Positions 19,014 through 26,957 of a DNA stretch of 64,000 nt are shown here, one piece after another; the first letter of the stretch is position 1; each line of letters opens with the position of its first letter. The notes under the pieces are model-generated. The model searched no databases. It was not told the DNA's origin and saw nothing but the letters and a program-made list of their open reading frames with translations. The stretch comes from Paenibacillus xerothermodurans. GTDB lineage: Bacteria > Bacillota > Bacilli > Paenibacillales > NBRC-103111. The stretch lies in the NCBI RefSeq assembly GCF_002220865.2, contig NZ_NHRJ02000008.1, positions 1 through 64,000 of the forward strand, read 5' to 3'. The position numbers were made by a program, and so were the translations under genes.

Positions 19014-19745
19014 GTGACCACAGAGTGGAGAGCGACAGCTGAAAAAAATTTGGACGGGCTGAATCAAAATTCGTATCCCGGCCGCGGCATTGTCATCGGG
19101 CAGACGCCCGACGGCACACGCCTTGTGCAAGTATATTGGATCATGGGACGGAGTGAAAACAGCCGTAACCGTATTTTCGTACAGGAGGAAAACGGTTTTG
19201 TGCGCACAGAAGCCAGAGATCCGGCAAAGTTAACGGATCCATCGCTTATCATCTATTACCCGATTAGACACACGGGCGATGCCCACATTGTGACGAACGG
19301 GGATCAGACGGACACAATTTATGACGAGCTGCAAACAGGCGGCACATTCGAGCAAGCGTTGACTACACGGACGTTTGAGCCTGATGCGCCGAATTACACG
19401 CCGCGTATTTCAGGGATTATTGAACTTGGCAATCAGCAGTGTCGGTACAAACTGTCGATTTTGAAAACCAACTCCGGCAATCCCGCGCAAACGCTGCGGC
19501 AATTTTTTCACTATGAGCAGGCAGTACCGGGTTACGGCCATTGTATCCACACTTATTCGGCAGACGGCAATCCACTGCCTTCCTTCGACGGTGAACCCAA
19601 ATTGATGCCTTTATATAACGATGTCGAGAAAACGGTGCACGCGTACTGGAGCCGGCTGAACGCAGAGAACAAAATCTCGCTGTTGGTTAAAACGGTACAT
19701 GTCGAGACCGGCGCAACGGAAATGAGGGTCATCAACAAGAACTAG
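19014..19745 (+). CDS. PurO-like IMP cyclohydrolase
   Basis: A 243-aa protein with the landmarks of the PurO-type IMP cyclohydrolase family (PF07826), first described in archaea: YPGRGIVIGQTPDGTRLVQVYWIMGRSENSRNRIF near residues 20-55 (described, not a full quote of the active site), DPSLIIYYPIRH near 75, and a C-terminal TGATEMRVIN. It would close FAICAR to IMP, the last step of the pathway. Its place 24 bp after a transformylase lacking this activity and 12 bp before purD supports the role. The GTG start follows AAGGAGGAG. It is unrelated in fold to the PurH cyclohydrolase, so this is a non-homologous replacement. Confidence 0.88.
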   Translation: MTTEWRATAEKNLDGLNQNSYPGRGIVIGQTPDGTRLVQVYWIMGRSENSRNRIFVQEENGFVRTEARDPAKLTDPSLIIYYPIRHTGDAHIVTNGDQTDTIYDELQTGGTFEQALTTRTFEPDAPNYTPRISGIIELGNQQCRYKLSILKTNSGNPAQTLRQFFHYEQAVPGYGHCIHTYSADGNPLPSFDGEPKLMPLYNDVEKTVHAYWSRLNAENKISLLVKTVHVETGATEMRVINKN

Positions 19746-19757
19746 GAGGGCACGGGT

Positions 19758-21017
19758 ATGAAGGTATTAGTCGTGGGCGGCGGAGGCCGGGAACACGCGA
19801 TATGTTGGGCGCTGCAAAAAAGCCCGAAAGTTCAGGCATTGTACTGTGCCCCGGGCAATGGAGGAATAGCACAGGTGGCCCAATGCGTGCCTATTCAGGT
19901 TAATCAATTTGAGGAGATCGGCGAATTCGCTTTGGATCATGCGATTGATTTAGTCGTCATCGGGCCGGACGATCCTCTATCCGAGGGCATTGTGGATTTC
20001 TTGGAAGCGAAAAATATAGCTGTGTTCGGGCCGCGGCAAAATGCGGCTATCCTCGAGTCGAGCAAAGTATTTTCCAAGGAATTGTTTAAAAAGTACAATA
20101 TCCCTACCGCAGCATACGAGTCGTTCGACAGCTATGATGAGGCGCTGCGTTATCTGCATACGCAGCAAATTCCAATCGTAATCAAAGCGGACGGCCTAGC
20201 TGCGGGCAAAGGTGTGGTGGTCGCCCAATCATTAAACGAAGCTGAAAAGGCGCTGCATGATATTATGGTGGCCAAGATTTTCGGCAATTCGGGTGATCGG
20301 GTTGTCATAGAGGAGTTTTTGTCCGGGCAGGAAATGTCGATACTTTCGTTCGTGGACGGGAAGGTAGTGCGTCCGATGGTGCCGGCGCAAGATCACAAAG
20401 CGGTATTTGACAACGATGCAGGTCCAAACACGGGCGGCATGGGCACCTATTCGCCGCTCCCACATATTCCGCAATCGGTGATCGATCAGGCGATTGAAAC
20501 CATCATCAAGCCGACTGCTGCAGCGATGGTGAGCGAAGGCCGGCCTTTCCGCGGCGTGCTGTTTGCGGGGTTGATGATCACCGCGGAAGGGCCGAAAACC
20601 ATCGAGTTCAACGCCCGGTTTGGAGACCCGGAAACACAAGCAGTGCTGCCTCGCCTGAAGACCGACCTGCTGGATATCTTCCTCGCGGCCGTGCATGGGC
20701 ATCTCGAGCATATGGATATACAATGGAGCGACGAGGCCGCGGTATGCGTCATTTTGGCATCCGAAGGATACCCTGCCGCATATCCGAAGGGACAGCCGAT
20801 CACGGGCTTGGACGATGTGGAGGATGCCCTTGTGTTTCATGCCGGTACATCAGTGGAGGAGGGCCGGATCGTGACTAACGGAGGGCGCGTCATCGGCGTA
20901 ACCGCACTTGGCAAAGACATTGCCGAGGCCCGTGGAAAGGCCTATGCCGCCGCCGACCGCATCAAGTTCCAGGGCAAGCATAACCGGACGGATATTGCTA
21001 AGAAGGCATTAGTGTAG
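19758..21017 (+). CDS. purD: phosphoribosylamine-glycine ligase
   Basis: ATP-grasp enzyme joining phosphoribosylamine and glycine to GAR, the second step of the pathway. At 419 aa it has normal length. Seen are VVGGGGREHAI at the N-terminus, IKADGLAAGKGV, and EFNARFGDPETQAVLPRLK. AGGAGGGCACGGGT precedes the ATG. It is the last gene of the operon; a strong terminator lies 27 bases after its stop. Confidence 0.97.
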   Translation: MKVLVVGGGGREHAICWALQKSPKVQALYCAPGNGGIAQVAQCVPIQVNQFEEIGEFALDHAIDLVVIGPDDPLSEGIVDFLEAKNIAVFGPRQNAAILESSKVFSKELFKKYNIPTAAYESFDSYDEALRYLHTQQIPIVIKADGLAAGKGVVVAQSLNEAEKALHDIMVAKIFGNSGDRVVIEEFLSGQEMSILSFVDGKVVRPMVPAQDHKAVFDNDAGPNTGGMGTYSPLPHIPQSVIDQAIETIIKPTAAAMVSEGRPFRGVLFAGLMITAEGPKTIEFNARFGDPETQAVLPRLKTDLLDIFLAAVHGHLEHMDIQWSDEAAVCVILASEGYPAAYPKGQPITGLDDVEDALVFHAGTSVEEGRIVTNGGRVIGVTALGKDIAEARGKAYAAADRIKFQGKHNRTDIAKKALV

Positions 21018-21043
21018 TGAGTTAGTAGTAGTACAGCAGCTGC

Positions 21044-21080
21044 AGCCTGAGAGGACGGGTCTCTCAGGCTTTCTTCTTGT
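21044..21080 (+). terminator. terminator of the pur operon
   Basis: A perfect 10-bp stem AGCCTGAGAG/CTCTCAGGCT with a 7-base loop is followed by TTCTTCTT. It closes the operon after purD. Confidence 0.88.
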
Positions 21081-21206
21081 TCGAACGCGGGCAGACGGCT
21101 GGTATGTTCATCTACTTTAAATTCGCAAGGTATCTCGCTCTGCATCGTTTCAACAGTTTTCCCGGCTGCACGTTATGGCTGCGGGAGCAGGCCGCAGAGC
21201 GTTAAT

Positions 21207-21338
21207 CTACTTTTTTTCTCTTCCCTTCATAACTATGCGGTTCCAATTTTTATACACCAGCATCCCCGCCGCTATGACTCCGACAATAAGCACCACAGGC
21301 AGCCAGTAATGCTGGAAATAGTACGCGAATGAATACAT
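21207..21338 (-). CDS. 43-aa single-pass membrane protein
   Basis: A frame too short for routine calling but well marked: AGGAGGCGTTACGA precedes the ATG. The product starts MYSFAYYFQHYWLPVVLIVG and has one membrane helix (about residues 13-29) followed by a very basic tail ending MKGREKK. This suggests insertion with the basic C-terminus in the cytoplasm. It lies opposite to purD and upstream of, and divergent from, the Rrf2 gene. A palindrome resembling a CcpA site (TTTTAGCGCTTTCA, 21379-21392) lies upstream. Function unknown. Confidence 0.6.
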   Translation of the reverse strand: MYSFAYYFQHYWLPVVLIVGVIAAGMLVYKNWNRIVMKGREKK

Positions 21339-21506
21339 TCGTAACGCCTCCTTAAAGGGCTTATGTATTTTTACCCGATTTTAGCGCTTTCATCCCATAC
21401 AGATGGTTCAGTTCTGCCATGCTGAGCGACGGCTAGCGGCAGCGGCGCATATCAACGGCATGCCCCTAGGTGTAACAGCTGGTAACGCAGGGAAATGGAT
21501 ATACGC

Positions 21507-21535
21507 TTGACATTTTTAACTGTAACAAATATAAT
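21507..21535 (+). promoter_or_regulatory. consensus sigma-A promoter of the Rrf2 gene
   Basis: Perfect TTGACA and TATAAT boxes separated by exactly 17 bases, 51 bases before the Rrf2 start. Its -10 box lies between the two arms of an ACTGT/ACAGT inverted repeat, a natural place for a repressor site. Confidence 0.88.
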
Positions 21536-21541
21536 GACAGT
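21519..21541. promoter_or_regulatory. candidate Rrf2 operator, site 1
   Basis: ACTGT (21519-21523) and ACAGT (21537-21541) form an inverted repeat with centres 18 bp apart, overlapping the -10 box of the consensus promoter. The same arrangement occurs twice more downstream of the regulator gene. Confidence 0.6.
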
Positions 21542-21585
21542 ATTCGATTTAGCAAAAAGAGCGAAAGAAGTCGGGAGGAGTCAGC

Positions 21586-22017
21586 ATGAATAGCGAGTTT
21601 ACCATAGCAGTTCATAGCCTCGTACTACTCGCTTACCGGCCCGATCATATGGCAACCAGCGACATGATTGCCCACAATGTTTGTACTCATCCGGCAAGGG
21701 TGCGCAAGGTGTTGGCCCTTCTTCGCAAGCAGGGATATGTGACCGCGAAGGAAGGGATCGGCGGCGGCTTTTTGTTGAATCGCGATCCGGCAGAGGTTAC
21801 GCTGGCCGAGATTTACTGTTTGACGTCGATGGGCTCCGTTAAGCCGAATTGGTGCTCGGGAGATGTAGAGCAGGACTGCATTATCGCCTGCAATATGGCG
21901 ACGGTTATGGATCATATTTTTGCCGGCGCAGAGCAGCGTTTGATAGAGTCTTTTAATCAATTGACGGTTCGCGATGTGTTGGAGCAAGTTCGCATGCAGC
22001 AGCGGCAAAAGGCGTAG
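21586..22017 (+). CDS. Rrf2-family transcriptional regulator
   Basis: A 143-aa Rrf2-type winged helix protein: helix-turn-helix at about residues 25-55 (DMIAHNVCTHPARVRKVLALLRKQG) and the wing EGIGGGFLLNRDP. A cysteine cluster WCSGDVEQDCIIAC at about residues 88-101 has spacing C-x7-C-x3-C, which could hold an iron-sulfur cluster or act as a thiol switch; it is not the exact IscR or NsrR spacing. GGGAGGAG precedes the ATG. A perfect promoter with an overlapping inverted repeat suggests autorepression, and the same repeat recurs before the next gene. Confidence 0.9.
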   Translation: MNSEFTIAVHSLVLLAYRPDHMATSDMIAHNVCTHPARVRKVLALLRKQGYVTAKEGIGGGFLLNRDPAEVTLAEIYCLTSMGSVKPNWCSGDVEQDCIIACNMATVMDHIFAGAEQRLIESFNQLTVRDVLEQVRMQQRQKA

Positions 22018-22034
22018 CATCGCTTTTTGCAGAA

Positions 22035-22057
22035 ACTGCTATCTTTTTTGTTACAGT
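22035..22057. promoter_or_regulatory. candidate Rrf2 operator, site 2
   Basis: ACTGC (22035-22039) and ACAGT (22053-22057), centres 18 bp apart, one base off the other two sites. The string TGTTACAGTTA here is the exact reverse complement of TAACTGTAACA at site 1. It lies between the Rrf2 gene and the IDEAL-domain gene. Confidence 0.5.
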
Positions 22058-22174
22058 TAATTGCCGGCTGATCAATTGCCGGTCCCGTGTAATGGCGAAC
22101 GCTGCAATGGTCGGGTGCATTGGCACTCTGAGCCATGTTATGCGGCTTTAGCACAAGGGTAATAATTTCATATA

Positions 22175-22197
22175 ACTGTTATTTTTGAAAAAACAGT
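22175..22197. promoter_or_regulatory. candidate Rrf2 operator, site 3
   Basis: ACTGT (22175-22179) and ACAGT (22193-22197) with centres 18 bp apart, the same as site 1. It lies about 50 bases before the IDEAL-domain gene, next to a TATACA -10-like box at 22201. Confidence 0.58.
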
Positions 22198-22244
22198 TTT
22201 TATACAGGACCGACCATACAACAAAGCGAAGGGAGAGTGGCAAG

Positions 22245-22628
22245 ATGTCAGAGGCAGCAAAGCAGGCGGTACACATCAGTGACTGGGTGAGCGGCACTTC
22301 GGTGCAGGACGAAAAGTTTATCGGCTTTGTGCAATCTATCGATGCACAGGGAGTAGTCAGAGTGGTGGTAACCCAGTGCGACCATGAAGAAGCCGTCGGT
22401 GAGACGGTGGAAAGCTCGCTGCATAGACTCGAGAAGCTGGCCGAGTATGTTCCGAATGAGGAAACCCCCCTCCGCAGCCTGATGGATGTAGCGCTAATGA
22501 CACGGGATCAGGCTTGGTTCAATGATTTGATCTCGGAGCTGCATATCGCGCAATTCGCTTCTCATAAAGGCTATAACCGTCCGGACAACAATTTTGGGTC
22601 AGGCAACGGACGTGTCAAAATAGATTAA
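22245..22628 (+). CDS. IDEAL-domain protein
   Basis: A 127-aa cytoplasmic protein. Its second half contains LMDVALMTRDQAWFNDLISEL (about residues 75-95), which fits the IDEAL domain, a short helical module found in Bacillota proteins such as YpiB. The N-terminal half has beta-type sequence (HISDWVSGTSVQDEKFIGFV) and the tail is Asn/Gly-rich. GAAGGGAGAG lies 9 bases before the ATG at 22245; the frame is open further upstream from 22185 but lacks a binding site there. Two candidate Rrf2 operators lie upstream, so it may be the main target of that regulator. Confidence 0.75.
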   Translation: MSEAAKQAVHISDWVSGTSVQDEKFIGFVQSIDAQGVVRVVVTQCDHEEAVGETVESSLHRLEKLAEYVPNEETPLRSLMDVALMTRDQAWFNDLISELHIAQFASHKGYNRPDNNFGSGNGRVKID

Positions 22629-22957
22629 TTCAGTGCAGAAATGCTACAGCTGTTCAAAAACGGACAAGAAGTGTCCACCACGGCTTCAAGCGCTGCAGGA
22701 AACGATAGCTTGGGTGCAGCCGCATTTGTCGCAAGATAGGCTGGAGTGCCGGCGAATGGGTGCCGCGCATGATAAGACATGGACAAATGTTGGTTGCATG
22801 CCGAGAGTGTCAGGAGGCAAGGTTATTTTCCACCATGGAAAACGCCTTGCCTCTTTTTTTGTGCCGCTGGCTGCCGGGCTGGGAAAGCGAGACAAGGCAC
22901 ACGACAGGTAAGTGTGTACGGTGGCCGGCGCCACGGCTTCGGCGGTAAAGTATCATC
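22629..22957. other. intergenic region with a terminator at 22814-22861
   Basis: GAGGCAAGG (22814-22822) pairs with CCTTGCCTC (22845-22853) and is followed by eight Ts, ending rightward transcription from the IDEAL gene. The 22630-22810 part has short open frames, including one with several cysteines, but none has a ribosome binding site. Confidence 0.7.
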
Positions 22958-23794
22958 CTAACGCACAAACCGGGACGGAGGGACATGGTAGTATTTTTTG
23001 AAAGCTTTGGAGAAGGTGTAGGGATCGGGGTACCCAAGCAGGTGGGCGATGTCCTTGACGGCGTGTGTCTTTTGGTACAGATAATCTCTTGCCTTGTTCA
23101 TTTTCAGTTGATATATGTATTGGCCAGGGGTGAGCCCGACGGTTTTTTTAAAGTAAGTGATGAAATATTTGTCCGACATTCCTGCCAATGACGCAAGCTC
23201 TCTCACCGAGATCGGTTTATGGAGTTGGGATTGTATAAAACGAAGCACCGGCTGGAGTAGCGCCATGTTGCGTATATGATCATTTGTAGACGGCCTGGAG
23301 CGGAAGCTGCCGGTATATAAGCCTGCGGCGTACAATGCAAGCAGTTTGGCGATAAACACATAAAGAGTGCCTTTGAGCTGGAGGGAGGAGATGCTCTCAT
23401 TCGATTGGTAGGGTGTGAAGGCGTTCAAAAATTGCAGCGATTCTGCATGCACCTGTGCGCCAGGCACGATGCCCGACAGCTCGAAATCGTCCAAGATGCG
23501 AAATTGTTCGCCAATCGCAAAGTCAAAATGAACATAAACAAACCGACAGCCTTCCTCGCCTGTCCGGGCCATGTAGGGCTCGTTGGGATAAAACAATATA
23601 ACGTCCCCGGCCGCCGCGGTGCTGCTTTGCTGCGCTGCGTCGATGTGGACCCGCCCTGCCGTGACAAACCACAGATCATAATCATGATGGGTTTTGTTTT
23701 CAACCCAAAGCCGGTCATGTTCGGAGCACTGGCAGGAGTGGATGCGCAGGCTGACGTGCTCGGACAGATCGTTAAATATGTCGGTGGTATTCAT
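22958..23794 (-). CDS. AraC-family transcriptional regulator
   Basis: A 278-aa regulator with an N-terminal cupin-like sensor (about residues 20-150, including HIDAAQQSSTAAAGDVILFYPNEPYM) and a C-terminal AraC double helix-turn-helix (about residues 180-275, with SVRELASLAGMSDKYFITYFKK and DIAHLLGYPDPYTFSKAFKKY). It is divergent from the GH4 glycosidase gene with 182 bases between. It probably activates that gene in response to a sugar. AGGGAGGG precedes the ATG. Confidence 0.92.
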   Translation of the reverse strand: MNTTDIFNDLSEHVSLRIHSCQCSEHDRLWVENKTHHDYDLWFVTAGRVHIDAAQQSSTAAAGDVILFYPNEPYMARTGEEGCRFVYVHFDFAIGEQFRILDDFELSGIVPGAQVHAESLQFLNAFTPYQSNESISSLQLKGTLYVFIAKLLALYAAGLYTGSFRSRPSTNDHIRNMALLQPVLRFIQSQLHKPISVRELASLAGMSDKYFITYFKKTVGLTPGQYIYQLKMNKARDYLYQKTHAVKDIAHLLGYPDPYTFSKAFKKYYHVPPSRFVR

Positions 23795-23976
23795 CTTTTC
23801 CCTCCCTTACTTTTAGACATATGCTTCATACGGGCAATCTGCATCACATAAATAGCTATCGATTTGATTCGTACTTTTTGACATCATTTTAAAACTATAT
23901 CATATTTCCAACAGATAAATAACACCTATAATGTTGCTTAGGCACTGAAAAAATGTTGTTCATTGGAGGAAACCAA

Positions 23977-25368
23977 ATGAGTGAAAAAGCGGCGGCACTT
24001 CAACCGAAAGTTGTGGTGCTGGGAGCAGGGAGCTTGTTTTTTGGGCGTCAATCGATTTGGCAAATGGTTCAATCCCCTTATCTGAATAACGGAACGCTGG
24101 CGCTGGTGGATACGAATGCAGAACGGCTGGACAAACTGATCCGGCTCGCAAAGATGGTAGCTGAGGCCAATGGGGTCGCTCTGCGCGTAGAGGGCTCGAC
24201 GGACCGAAAACAGGTGTTGAAGGATGCGGATTTTATCGTGCTCAGCTTTGCGGTGGATACGGTGAAATACAGAGGGATCGATTGCGATGTTTCGGAAAAG
24301 TATGGCGTGCGGATGTGCTCGGGGGACACGATCGGACCGGGAGGAATTTTCCGGGCGATGCGGGAGCTGCCGGTGATCATGGAATGCGCACGGGATATTG
24401 AAGCTATCTGCCCGAACGCTTGGGTTATTAATTATATTAATCCTTCTGCGGTCAACGGAATTGCTATGGCACGATATGCGCCCAATCTGAAAAGCATTGC
24501 GCTTTGCGACGGGCTGCATATGCCGCATGTGAAAAGAAGATACGCGCTGCGGGCGGGCATCATAGGCAGTGATGAAGAATATACGGCCAGTATCGCGGAG
24601 CAATTCGATTTTCGCATCGCCGGAGTCAACCACTTTACCTGGCTGTTAAAGGCGGAGTTCGACGGCGAAGATATAGCACCCCATATCGCGGAGTCGCTCA
24701 GGCAAGCGGCGGAGAGGTCTACAGACGGCGGTGATCAAGGCGCCAAAGCGGTACACAACGATGCGATCGGCTATGAGCTGTATCGGATTTTCGGGTATGT
24801 GCCGACGTGCGTGGCTCATACCAAGGAGTACGTTCGTTATTGGCAGGGACTCGGCAAAACAAAAGAAGACATCCCGCCTCTGTCGATCTGGGAAACCGAG
24901 GAAAGGTACAAAAGGCATGATTACATGTGGCATGATGTAAACGAATTCATCTCAGAACGCAGACCGATATCCGAATACACTAGTGCTTACGGCCCGGACC
25001 ATGCTACGGATATCATCGAAAATATGGTGGGCGGGTTAAACAAGCCGTTTTACATAAACACGTGGAACCGGGGGGCTGTGACCAACATGGCGAATGATGC
25101 GTTCCTGGAGCTGTGCTGCGACATTACGCTGGAGGGGGTGCAGCCGAGACCGGTCGGCGAGATGCCTCGGGGGATAAGAGGTATGCAGGAGCTGATCCTC
25201 GACACTCACGAGCTGACCGCGGAAGCAGTGGTGGAACGCAGCTTTGCCAAACTCAGACGGGCGATGCTGACCGATCCGCTCATCAATTCTATCGGTGATG
25301 CCGATGCCATCATCAGAGAATTGCTGGAGCAAGAAAGAGCGGTGCTACCTTCATATTGGTACGAATAG
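23977..25368 (+). CDS. glycoside hydrolase family 4 enzyme, unusual CDGL class
   Basis: NAD- and metal-dependent glycosidase of family GH4, which acts by an oxidation-elimination path. The N-terminal VVLGAGSLFFGRQS binds NAD; NYINPSAVNG and the Cys motif ALCDGLHMP (near residue 175), plus GVNHFTW (near 205), carry the substrate and metal ligands. The four residues after the metal Cys usually tell the GH4 class (CHEV, CHSV, CNxP, CDMP); CDGL fits none of those, so the substrate cannot be named. Length 463 aa is normal. AGGAGGAAACCAA precedes the ATG. Divergent AraC regulator. No PTS or sugar transporter is adjacent. Confidence 0.88.
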   Translation: MSEKAAALQPKVVVLGAGSLFFGRQSIWQMVQSPYLNNGTLALVDTNAERLDKLIRLAKMVAEANGVALRVEGSTDRKQVLKDADFIVLSFAVDTVKYRGIDCDVSEKYGVRMCSGDTIGPGGIFRAMRELPVIMECARDIEAICPNAWVINYINPSAVNGIAMARYAPNLKSIALCDGLHMPHVKRRYALRAGIIGSDEEYTASIAEQFDFRIAGVNHFTWLLKAEFDGEDIAPHIAESLRQAAERSTDGGDQGAKAVHNDAIGYELYRIFGYVPTCVAHTKEYVRYWQGLGKTKEDIPPLSIWETEERYKRHDYMWHDVNEFISERRPISEYTSAYGPDHATDIIENMVGGLNKPFYINTWNRGAVTNMANDAFLELCCDITLEGVQPRPVGEMPRGIRGMQELILDTHELTAEAVVERSFAKLRRAMLTDPLINSIGDADAIIRELLEQERAVLPSYWYE

Positions 25369-25375
25369 AGGGCAT

Positions 25376-25404
25376 AGGCCGCCTTGCCGGGTGGTCTTTT
25401 TTTT
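25376..25404 (+). terminator. terminator after GH4 gene
   Basis: AGGCCGCC pairs with GGGTGGTCT (G-T pairs included) over a short loop and is followed by a run of Ts reaching 25405, just after the GH4 stop. Confidence 0.75.
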
Positions 25405-25431
25405 TGCAAAAAATGGTCATTGCACTATAAT
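25404..25431 (+). promoter_or_regulatory. sigma-A-like promoter of the DUF2905 gene
   Basis: TTGCAA (25404-25409), a 16-base spacer and TATAAT (25426-25431), 35 bases before the DUF2905 start. The -35 box begins in the T run of the previous terminator. Confidence 0.6.
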
Positions 25432-25466
25432 TAGAATCAGCGCAATAAACAAGGAGCGTGTTGCAG

Positions 25467-25688
25467 ATGAACCCCATAGCTAAGCTGCTGATTGTCGGCG
25501 GCATAGTGATGATTGTTATCGGTTTGATTTGGGCGGTGGGCGGCAAGTATTTGAATTTGGGGAGGCTGCCGGGAGACATCGCTGTGGAGAAGGGCAATGT
25601 GAAGTTCTATTTCCCGATTGTGACTTGCATAGTGCTTAGTGTAGCGCTGTCGCTTATTATGTACGTGATCAGGTGGTTCACTAAGTGA
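25467..25688 (+). CDS. DUF2905 family membrane protein
   Basis: A 73-aa protein with two membrane helices (about residues 5-25 and 48-68) flanking the conserved GRLPGDIAVEKGNVKFYFP segment, the hallmark of DUF2905. Its function is unknown. AAGGAG lies 10 bases before the ATG at 25467; GTG (25458) and TTG (25461) lie too close to it. It is a short separate unit with its own promoter, followed in the same direction by the YerB-like lipoprotein. Confidence 0.88.
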   Translation: MNPIAKLLIVGGIVMIVIGLIWAVGGKYLNLGRLPGDIAVEKGNVKFYFPIVTCIVLSVALSLIMYVIRWFTK

Positions 25689-25788
25689 GGATTCATCCAT
25701 CCGGCGCAAGCCGGCAGTACACTTGGAATAGCGCGGCCTGTGCGGCAGCCAGAACGATAAACGCGGAAGAGGCGCGCGAACCGATACT

Positions 25789-26898
25789 ATGAAGAAAAGG
25801 AATGTCGACCATACCATGAAAAAAATAATTTCCGGCTTGGTTATCGCAAGTTTCGCCGCCGCCCTGCTCACCGCTTGTAACGGTCAGGGTTCGACTGGCC
25901 AATCAACCCCGAGTGTGACACCGGTTTTACCAGATCCGCCAGCGGAGATCCGAGAGCAAGCCGTTCCGCAACACGCGGCGCCTTTTACGGGCATGCCATT
26001 GCATGAAAAGGCGGAGCAGCGGCCCGCTATGGTCATGCTGAACAATCATCCGTCGGCACGTCCGCAATCGGGTATAAGCTATGCCGACGTGCTTTATGAG
26101 AGCTTGGCCGAAGGAGAAATCACGCGAATAGCCGCGGTATATCAGAGTACGGACTACGGTGGGCCGATAGGGCCCGTTCGCAGCATTCGGCCTTATTATA
26201 TCGATCTAAGTAAAATCTATGATGCGTTGATCATACATGCGGGCGGCAGCCCGGACGCCTATCAGCGATTGGCACGGCAAAAGCCTCCCTACCTGGATGA
26301 AATCACCAACGCCGGCGGCTCCTTTTGGCGGGAAAGCTTTCGCAAAGCGCCACACAACCTGTACACCGATTTGACCCGCATACGGACGGGAGCCGACAAA
26401 TTGGGCCATCGTGAGGATTATGCCGCACCGCAAGCTGTTCCGGCGTTTCTGCACGATGAATTGGACAAGCCGGGAGATCCGTCGTCGGGAGTCACCGTGA
26501 CCTTTTTGCTCGACAGCTACAAAGTAGCTTATAAGTATGATGCGCAGCGTAAAGTATACGACCGGTTTGTCAATGATGAGCCGCACGAGGATTTGAGCAA
26601 TCATGAACAGCTTGCGGCGACAAATGTGGTGATACTTGCTGCTCGCCATATTGTGCTGGACAATGAAGGCCGCCGGGATATCAGGCTGATCGGCAGCGGG
26701 CAGGGCATTGTATTGCAAAGGGGAAAGCACGATACAGTAAGCTGGAAGCGAAAAGATGCCTCCGACCGGTTTCATCTGACAAGGGACGGTGTGGAGGTAG
26801 GGTTGTATCCAGGCAAGACCCATTATTTGATTGTGCCGGACGCGCCGTCTCTTGATGCTCACGTTGAGGTTGCCCGGGAAGCAACGGCAGCGCCTTAA
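25789..26898 (+). CDS. YerB-like lipoprotein (DUF3048)
   Basis: An exported lipoprotein of the YerB/DUF3048 group. A basic start and hydrophobic stretch end in a lipobox LLTAC, so the mature protein begins at Cys30 (or Cys21 if translation starts at the ATG at 25816). The domain shows the family pattern PFTGMP, RPAMVMLNNHPSARPQSG, ADVLYESLAEGEITR and GPVRSIRPYYIDLS. It stays on the outer face of the membrane; function unknown. Neither start has a strong ribosome binding site, so the first nine residues are uncertain. It converges with the kinase gene that follows. Confidence 0.88.
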   Translation: MKKRNVDHTMKKIISGLVIASFAAALLTACNGQGSTGQSTPSVTPVLPDPPAEIREQAVPQHAAPFTGMPLHEKAEQRPAMVMLNNHPSARPQSGISYADVLYESLAEGEITRIAAVYQSTDYGGPIGPVRSIRPYYIDLSKIYDALIIHAGGSPDAYQRLARQKPPYLDEITNAGGSFWRESFRKAPHNLYTDLTRIRTGADKLGHREDYAAPQAVPAFLHDELDKPGDPSSGVTVTFLLDSYKVAYKYDAQRKVYDRFVNDEPHEDLSNHEQLAATNVVILAARHIVLDNEGRRDIRLIGSGQGIVLQRGKHDTVSWKRKDASDRFHLTRDGVEVGLYPGKTHYLIVPDAPSLDAHVEVAREATAAP

Positions 26899-26930
26899 CG
26901 CGAGTGAAATACGCGTACAAAAAGCGGTGT

Positions 26931-26957
26931 GTCATTGCAATGGATAGATGCAATGAC
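26931..26957. terminator. hairpin between convergent genes
   Basis: GTCATTGCA pairs perfectly with TGCAATGAC around a 9-base loop, between the lipoprotein gene and the oppositely directed kinase gene. It may terminate from either side, although no long T run follows. Confidence 0.5.

Noticed and set aside
22633-22911. Frame with a Cys-rich start (KCYSCSKTDKKC) after the IDEAL gene
   Set aside because: No ribosome binding site, and it runs across a clear terminator hairpin at 22814-22861.
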